From contig CANRCH010000054.1 in assembly GCA_947629065.1 (NCBI GenBank), forward strand, positions 1 through 10,173: DNA of 10,173 nt. The letters are read 5' to 3'. This DNA is from an uncultured Aliarcobacter sp. (GTDB taxonomy: Bacteria; Campylobacterota; Campylobacteria; Campylobacterales; Arcobacteraceae). Below the pieces are notes generated by a model. The model was given only the letters and a program-made list of their open reading frames with translations. It made no database searches and was not told the origin of the DNA. Positions 6,197-10,173 of this stretch are shown here, one piece after another; within the stretch, counting starts at the first letter, position 1, and every line of letters starts with the position of its first letter. The position numbers and the translations under genes were made by a program.

Positions 6197-7456
6197 ATGA
6201 GTGATTTAAAAAATGAATTAAATAGCTATAAAAGTGGAAATAAAGCTTATAAATATATTAGCTTAATTATTGTTATAGCTGTAATTACTGCTTTAGTGTA
6301 TATGTTTTTACCACAAAAAGAGGAAAAAATAGAGTATGTAACACAAAAAGCAAATAAAGGCGATTTAACTGTAATGGTTAGTGCAAGTGGAAATATTGAA
6401 CCTACAAATAGTGTTGAGATTGGAATTGAGGTTAGTGGAACAATAAAAGAGATTTTTGTTGATTTTAATGATGAGGTAAAAGTAGGTCAAATTTTAGCAA
6501 AAATTGATACTGTAAAACTTGATGCTCAGGTTGAAAGTTCGGTTGCAGCTCTTGCTATTGCAAATGCAAACCAAAAAGAGAGTGAAGTAAATGTAAAAAA
6601 TAAAAAACTTTTATATGATAGAACTTTAAAAATGTATCAAAGTTCAAATGGAAAATATCCATCAAAAAATGAACTTGATGATACAAAATTTGCTTATGAT
6701 GCAGCACTTGCAAGTCTGGAAGCGTCTAAATCAAAAGTATTACAAGCTCAATCAAATCTTAAAAATGATAAACAAAATCTTGAAAAAGCGAGTGTAAAAT
6801 CAAGTATTGATGGAATTGTATTAAATAGAGAAGTTGAGGTTGGGCAAACTTTAGCAGCAACAATGTCGGCTCCAAAGCTGTTTACACTAGCAAAAGATTT
6901 AACAAATATGGATTTGATTGTAAGTATTGATGAAGCAGATGTTGCAGATATAAAAGATGGACTTGATGTTACATTTACAGTTGATGCTTATTCAAATAAA
7001 GAGTTTAAAGGAAAAATCAAACAAGTAAGATTAAATCCAATTACAACAAATGGAGTTGTAACTTATGAAACAGTTGTAAGTGTTGATAATAGCGAACTTC
7101 TATTAAAACCAGGAATGACAGCAAATGCAAAAATAATCACAAAAAATAAAAAAGACCAACTTTTAATTCCAAATAGTGCTTTAAGATTTACACCAAAAAC
7201 ACAAGATAATACACAAGCTAAGAAGCCAACAACTTTTGCAGGTCCACCAAACTTTAGACCACAAAATCAAGGGCAAAAAAGAGAAGGAGCTTCAAAAGAT
7301 GGACTTTTAACAGTACATATTTTAGAAAATGGTGAAGTAAAAGCTGTAAAAGTAAGAGTTCTTGATAGTGATACAAAACAAGCTTCAATATCATCAAGAG
7401 ATTTAAAAGAGGGTGATGAAGTAATAGTTTCTCAAAAGAGTCAAAATGCAAAATGA
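6197..7456 (+). CDS. MacA/HlyD-type periplasmic adaptor subunit
   Basis: A 419-residue membrane fusion protein. One inner-membrane anchor (about 20-38) is followed by the split lipoyl domain: first half 64-107 (GNIEPTNSVEIGIEVSGTIK) and second half 199-232 (SVKSSIDGIVLNREVEVGQT). Between them is an alpha-hairpin of about 90 residues that docks to the TolC channel. A beta-barrel (236-315) and membrane-proximal domain (320-415) follow. The last is interrupted at about 333-366 by a Pro/Gln/Lys-rich linker (KKPTTFAGPPNFRPQNQGQK). It couples the ABC ATPase and permease to the outer-membrane channel. AAGGAA at 6182-6187 precedes the ATG. It lies 32 nt after the channel gene and overlaps the ATPase gene by 11 nt. 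MacA of macrolide/peptide efflux and YknX-like adaptors are the closest families. Confidence 0.92.
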   Translation: MSDLKNELNSYKSGNKAYKYISLIIVIAVITALVYMFLPQKEEKIEYVTQKANKGDLTVMVSASGNIEPTNSVEIGIEVSGTIKEIFVDFNDEVKVGQILAKIDTVKLDAQVESSVAALAIANANQKESEVNVKNKKLLYDRTLKMYQSSNGKYPSKNELDDTKFAYDAALASLEASKSKVLQAQSNLKNDKQNLEKASVKSSIDGIVLNREVEVGQTLAATMSAPKLFTLAKDLTNMDLIVSIDEADVADIKDGLDVTFTVDAYSNKEFKGKIKQVRLNPITTNGVVTYETVVSVDNSELLLKPGMTANAKIITKNKKDQLLIPNSALRFTPKTQDNTQAKKPTTFAGPPNFRPQNQGQKREGASKDGLLTVHILENGEVKAVKVRVLDSDTKQASISSRDLKEGDEVIVSQKSQNAK

Positions 7457-8147
7457 TGTTTTGCTTGAGTTTAAAAATATAACAAAAGTTTATGGTAAAG
7501 GTGCAAATGAGACTTTTGCTTTAAATGGAGTTGATCTAAAAATCTATAAAGGCGAGTTTGTAGCAATTATGGGGGCTAGTGGAAGTGGAAAATCTACTTC
7601 TATGAATATAATTGGATGTTTGGATAAACCAAGTAGTGGTGAGTATTTGTTTGATGGGGTAAATGTAGAGAATTTAAACCTAAATCAAATGGCAATTTTA
7701 AGAAGAAACTATATTGGTTTTGTTTTTCAAGGATTTAATCTACTAGGAAGAACTTCAGCTTTAGAAAATGTTGAGTTACCACTAGTGTATAGAAAAGTTG
7801 ATAAGAAAAAAAGGCTTGAACTTTCACTTGAAGCTTTAAATAAAGTAGGGCTTGGAACGGTTGTAAAAAACACTCCAGCAGAACTAAGTGGTGGGCAACA
7901 ACAAAGAGTTGCAATTGCAAGAGCAATAGTAACTGATCCACTTTTACTTTTAGCAGATGAGCCAACAGGAAATCTTGATAGTATAAAAAGTATAGAGGTT
8001 ATGGAACTACTTAAAAAACTAAATGAAGAGCTAAAAATCACTATTGTAATGGTAACTCACGAAGAAGAGATGGCTGCTTATGCCTCACGAGTTATCTATT
8101 TTAGAGATGGAAATATAGAAGACTCTTTGAAAAAAGGATTTAAATAA
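7446..8147 (+). CDS. MacB-type ABC transporter ATP-binding protein
   Basis: A 233-residue nucleotide-binding subunit of the MacB/LolD/FtsE group, complete in its motifs: Walker [10 protein letters not shown] (43-51), Q-loop Q95, signature LSGGQ (147-151), Walker B LLLLADE (166-172), D-loop near D178 and switch H205. It has no membrane segments; the transmembrane part is the next gene. It drives the conformational change of the permease that pushes periplasmic substrate through the adaptor and channel rather than moving it across the inner membrane. The start lies inside the adaptor gene (AAGAG at 7436-7440) and the stop overlaps the permease ATG by 1 nt. E. coli MacB is a single fused protein, so the domains are split here. 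LolD alone is unlikely given the adaptor and channel genes. Confidence 0.94.
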   Translation: MQNDVLLEFKNITKVYGKGANETFALNGVDLKIYKGEFVAIMGASGSGKSTSMNIIGCLDKPSSGEYLFDGVNVENLNLNQMAILRRNYIGFVFQGFNLLGRTSALENVELPLVYRKVDKKKRLELSLEALNKVGLGTVVKNTPAELSGGQQQRVAIARAIVTDPLLLLADEPTGNLDSIKSIEVMELLKKLNEELKITIVMVTHEEEMAAYASRVIYFRDGNIEDSLKKGFK

Positions 8148-9358
8148 TGGTTTTAAATGCTTTATTAATTGCAATAAAAGAGATAAAAAGAAATATTTTA
8201 AGATCAATTCTTACAATTTTAGGAATAGTAATTGGAGTTGCTAGTGTTATTGCTATGGTAATGATAGGTGATGGAACAACAGCAAATGTAACAGCAAATA
8301 TAGAAAAACTTGGAAGCAATATGCTAAATGTTCGAGTAGGGCAAGAAAGAAGAGGAGCACCAAGAGATGATAATAGTGCAAAACCTTTTAAAAATGAAGA
8401 TATTGATGCTATTAAAAATGAAGTAGCAAATCTAAAAGGAGTTACTGCTGAAAACTCTGGAATGCAAAATGTTGTTTTTGGAAATAGAAGTAACTCAAGC
8501 TTGATTGTAGGAACTACAAATGACTATTTTACGATTAAAGATTGGGCTTTAGAAAGTGGAAGAGTTTTTGAAGATGGCGAACTTGCAAGTGGAAAAAGTG
8601 TTTGTATTTTGGGAAGTACAGTTGTAAAAAACCTTTTTGGAAATGAAAATCCAGTAGGAAGTACAATAAGACTTAAAAATTTTCCTTGCAGTGTAATTGG
8701 GGTTTTAACTTCAAAAGGTGCAAGTAGTTTTGGGCGAGATCAAGATGAGATAGTTGTAACTCCACTAAAAATGTATCAAAGAAAAGTTCAAGGAAATCTT
8801 GATGTTTCTACAATTGTAATCTCAGTTTTAGAAGAGAGATATATTGAAGAAGCAAAAGAGCAAATAACTTCACTTATGCAAGATAGACGAGCTATAAAAA
8901 TTGGAGAACCTGACAACTTTCATATAAGAGATATGAAAGATATTTTGGACACAATGACAAGTACAACTAAAATGCTTACATATTTACTAGGTTCAATTGC
9001 TGCAATTTCTTTGCTTGTTGGTGGAATTGGAATTATGAATATTATGCTAGTTTCTGTAACTGAGCGAACACGAGAAATAGGAATAAGACTTGCAATTGGA
9101 GCTATGCAAAATGAAGTTTTAATGCAGTTTTTAATTGAAGCAATTGTTTTATCAACTTGGGGTGGAATTATTGGAATATTGCTAGGGCTTGGAGTTGGAT
9201 ATGGAGTTGTTAATGCCTTTGATTTACCATATATTATAAATAGTCAAATAATTATAATTTCATTTATATTTTCAACTTTAATTGGTGTTATTTTTGGATA
9301 TTTCCCAGCACGAAAAGCTGCAAAACTAAATCCAATCGATGCATTGAGATATGAGTAA
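8147..9358 (+). CDS. MacB/FtsX-type ABC transporter permease
   Basis: A 403-residue inner-membrane permease with the MacB topology. The first membrane segment is at about 20-41 ([20 protein letters not shown]), followed by a large periplasmic domain at about 45-272. Three more segments follow, at about 278-302, 326-356 and 366-386. The coupling helix after the second segment carries the family sequence [17 protein letters not shown] (303-319), and the C-terminus ends in [17 protein letters not shown], as in MacB and YknZ. With the ATPase it forms the mechanotransmitter pump of the TolC-MacA-MacB system, which in relatives exports macrolides, peptides, toxins or haem precursors. The substrate cannot be told from sequence. 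AAGGA at 8134-8138 precedes the ATG, which overlaps the ATPase stop. Last gene of the operon. Confidence 0.94.
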   Translation: MVLNALLIAIKEIKRNILRSILTILGIVIGVASVIAMVMIGDGTTANVTANIEKLGSNMLNVRVGQERRGAPRDDNSAKPFKNEDIDAIKNEVANLKGVTAENSGMQNVVFGNRSNSSLIVGTTNDYFTIKDWALESGRVFEDGELASGKSVCILGSTVVKNLFGNENPVGSTIRLKNFPCSVIGVLTSKGASSFGRDQDEIVVTPLKMYQRKVQGNLDVSTIVISVLEERYIEEAKEQITSLMQDRRAIKIGEPDNFHIRDMKDILDTMTSTTKMLTYLLGSIAAISLLVGGIGIMNIMLVSVTERTREIGIRLAIGAMQNEVLMQFLIEAIVLSTWGGIIGILLGLGVGYGVVNAFDLPYIINSQIIIISFIFSTLIGVIFGYFPARKAAKLNPIDALRYE

Positions 9359-9375
9359 TTAACTCATATTCTCAA
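9344..9375 (+). terminator. Hairpin overlapping the permease stop codon, possible terminator
   Basis: Arms 9344-9356 (TTGAGATATGAGT) and 9362-9375 (ACTCATATTCTCAA) pair over 13 bp with one bulged base and a 5-nt loop that includes the end of the TAA stop. No T-tract follows on either strand, so intrinsic termination is uncertain. It may instead protect the 3' end of the mRNA. It lies between the convergent efflux operon and the HTH gene. Confidence 0.45.
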
Positions 9376-9386
9376 TAAATTAGAGA

Positions 9387-9641
9387 CTAAATACTAAAAA
9401 AATCTTCTATTTTTACTTCCAAAGCTTTTGCAATCTTATATAAATGTTCTAAATTAAATCTTTTGTTATATTTGTTATTTTCACAATTCGAGTAAAAAGC
9501 AATAGATTTAATACCTATTTCTAGCGCTAATTTTTCTTGAGAAAAACCTTTTTCTAATCTGTGCTTTTTAATATTATTTGATAAATTCTTATAAAAATCT
9601 TCTATCTCTTCTTTTGAACTGTTACTAAAGTCTATGTCCAT
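9387..9641 (-). CDS. XRE-family (HTH_3) transcriptional regulator, controller-protein-like
   Basis: An 84-residue protein consisting of a short acidic N-terminal extension (about 1-18) and one Cro/CI-type helix-turn-helix. Residues 20-83 give the five-helix pattern: IKKHRLEKGFSQEKLALEIGI with the turn at about 34-44, recognition helix about 44-53, then FNLEHLYKIAKALEVKIEDFF, the classical end of the fold. In place of the usual SxxxISxIE it has IKSIAFYSNCENNKYN. There is no ligand-binding or protease domain. AGGA at 9651-9654 lies 9 nt before the ATG. It is divergent from a defence-type helicase gene and is separated from it by two palindromes, one over its own leader. By size and position it resembles C proteins of restriction-modification systems, which autoregulate and time expression of the neighbour. 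That role is inference. Confidence 0.88.
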   Translation of the reverse strand: MDIDFSNSSKEEIEDFYKNLSNNIKKHRLEKGFSQEKLALEIGIKSIAFYSNCENNKYNKRFNLEHLYKIAKALEVKIEDFFSI

Positions 9642-9646
9642 TAAAA

Positions 9647-9664
9647 TTTATCCTATGGGATTAA
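9647..9664. promoter_or_regulatory. Palindromic operator-like site 1 (HTH-gene side)
   Basis: TTTATCCTATGGGATTAA is a near palindrome that matches site 2 (9703-9720) at 16 of 18 positions. It overlaps the leader, ribosome binding site and likely transcription start of the HTH gene, a position suited to autorepression. Its centre is 56 bp from that of site 2. Confidence 0.7.
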
Positions 9665-9668
9665 AATT

Positions 9669-9697
9669 AGTGTAAACTTTATTAAGATAAGATACAA
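9669..9697 (-). promoter_or_regulatory. Putative promoter of the HTH regulator gene
   Basis: On the minus strand TTGTAT (9697-9692) and TACACT (9674-9669) form a -35/-10 pair with a 17-bp spacer, rare in such AT-rich DNA. Transcription would begin near 9662, inside operator site 1, with a leader of about 20 nt. Confidence 0.5.
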
Positions 9698-9702
9698 AAG
9701 TC

Positions 9703-9720
9703 TTTATCCTATAGGATAAA
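9703..9720. promoter_or_regulatory. Perfect 18-bp palindromic operator-like site 2 (helicase side)
   Basis: TTTATCCTATAGGATAAA is a perfect palindrome whose twin lies 56 bp away. It sits 22 bp before the TTG start of the helicase-like gene and just upstream of the HTH-gene -35. A bound dimer could therefore block the divergent gene and influence the regulator's own promoter. Candidate binding site of the 84-residue HTH protein. Confidence 0.75.
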
Positions 9721-9742
9721 ATTTTATAATAAGAGAAACATA

Positions 9743-10173
9743 TTGATAAAAACTTTTGATAATAAAATAAATATAGTTGGAGATGATTTAAAAAACTCTA
9801 TTAAAGCTAATTCAAAACTATCTATATCAGCATCACTATTTTCTATATATGGATTTGAAAGTTTAAAAAAAGAGTTGAAAAATATAGAAAATCTTAGATT
9901 TATATTTACAGACCCAACTTTTTTAAAAACAGATGAAGAGAAGAAAAATAGTAAATATTTCTCTATAAACTCTATAAATACCCAAAAACAAATAGCTGGT
10001 TCAGATTTTGAGATAAATTTAAAAAATGAATTAAAAGGGCGAAATATAGCCAAAGAGTGCAAAACTTGGATTGAGAAAAAAGTAAAATTCAAAACAAATA
10101 GGGGAAATAACTCTATTCAATCTATGCTTATTGTAGATGAAAATAAAAAATCAGTTTATTTAGGAGTTGATGA
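9743..10173 (+). CDS. N-terminus of a defence-type helicase with phospholipase D-like front domain (cut by right edge)
   Basis: An open frame of 143 codons runs off the right edge; I translated it by hand. The only start codon in frame after the stop at 9683 is TTG at 9743, preceded by AAGAGA (9731-9736) at 6 nt. Stretches such as GDDLKNSIKANSKLSISASLFSIYGFESLKKEL (about 13-45), LRFIFTDPTFLKTD (50-63), AGSDFEINLKNELKGRNIAKECKTWIEKKVKFKTN (about 86-120) and MLIVDENK are, from memory, highly characteristic of the N-terminal PLD-like region of large SNF2/DEAD helicases. Those lie next to type III-like methyltransferase and restriction genes in many bacteria. The HKD active site, if present, and the helicase motifs would be downstream and are not seen. 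It is divergent from the HTH gene and probably controlled by the palindrome before it. The coding call is strong; the function rests on recalled similarity. Confidence 0.68.
   Translation, partial: MIKTFDNKINIVGDDLKNSIKANSKLSISASLFSIYGFESLKKELKNIENLRFIFTDPTFLKTDEEKKNSKYFSINSINTQKQIAGSDFEINLKNELKGRNIAKECKTWIEKKVKFKTNRGNNSIQSMLIVDENKKSVYLGVD

Noticed and set aside
7254..8041. Several open frames on the minus strand within the adaptor and ABC ATPase genes
   Set aside because: Leu/Phe/Ser-rich shadows of well-identified genes on the plus strand.
7446..9358. ATPase and permease as a MacB gene broken by frameshift
   Set aside because: Each has its own ribosome binding site, complete motifs and a natural end; split systems of this type are known.
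9725..9730. TATAAT as the -10 box of the helicase-like gene
   Set aside because: It would start transcription at about 9737, after the AAGAGA ribosome binding site at 9731-9736. TAAGAT at 9683-9688 is an alternative, but neither is convincing, so no promoter is annotated.
9724..10092. Open frame on the minus strand, 122 codons
   Set aside because: It is antisense to the helicase-like frame, Phe/Ser-rich without domain features, while the plus frame has recognisable conserved blocks, a ribosome binding site and runs to the edge.

Overview
The window is AT-rich, tightly packed DNA of an Arcobacter-type bacterium (Campylobacterota). The evidence for this is the very low GC, the short ExbB type with ExbD and TonB, the codon bias to AAA/TTA/ATA, and the frequent TTG starts behind good AGGA-type ribosome binding sites. 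The assignment comes from overall style and remembered homologs, not from a search. There are twelve complete protein genes and one partial gene at each edge. I see no tRNA, rRNA, CRISPR array or insertion sequence, and no gene-free stretch longer than about 150 bases.

Layout. (1) 1-1429, minus strand: a signalling operon of a CheY-like receiver, a CheC/CheX-type phosphatase with both catalytic motifs, and a PAS-domain sensor cut by the left edge. (2) 1513-3257, plus strand: a stand-alone FAD oxidoreductase that resembles the C-terminal domain of the tRNA-modifying enzyme MnmC, coupled to a small membrane-anchored protein of unknown function. A bidirectional hairpin terminator separates this pair from the next, convergent operon. 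(3) 3279-4812, minus strand: exbB-exbD-tonB, the proton-driven energiser of outer-membrane uptake. A perfect 6-1-6 Fur-like palindrome lies in its promoter. (4) 4959-9358, plus strand: a complete tripartite efflux system of TolC-like channel, MacA-like adaptor, separate ABC ATPase and separate MacB-type permease, all tightly coupled. (5) 9387-10173: a small XRE/HTH regulator (minus) facing a partial gene (plus) that resembles the N-terminus of defence-associated helicases with a phospholipase D-like front domain. Two near-identical 18-bp palindromes lie between them.

Regions 1-4 look like conserved chromosomal housekeeping and envelope functions. Region 5 looks like the start of an accessory defence or restriction locus: an 84-residue HTH protein, divergent transcription and paired operators recall the controller (C) protein logic of restriction-modification systems. 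This is the most promising place for something undescribed, but its body lies beyond the right edge.
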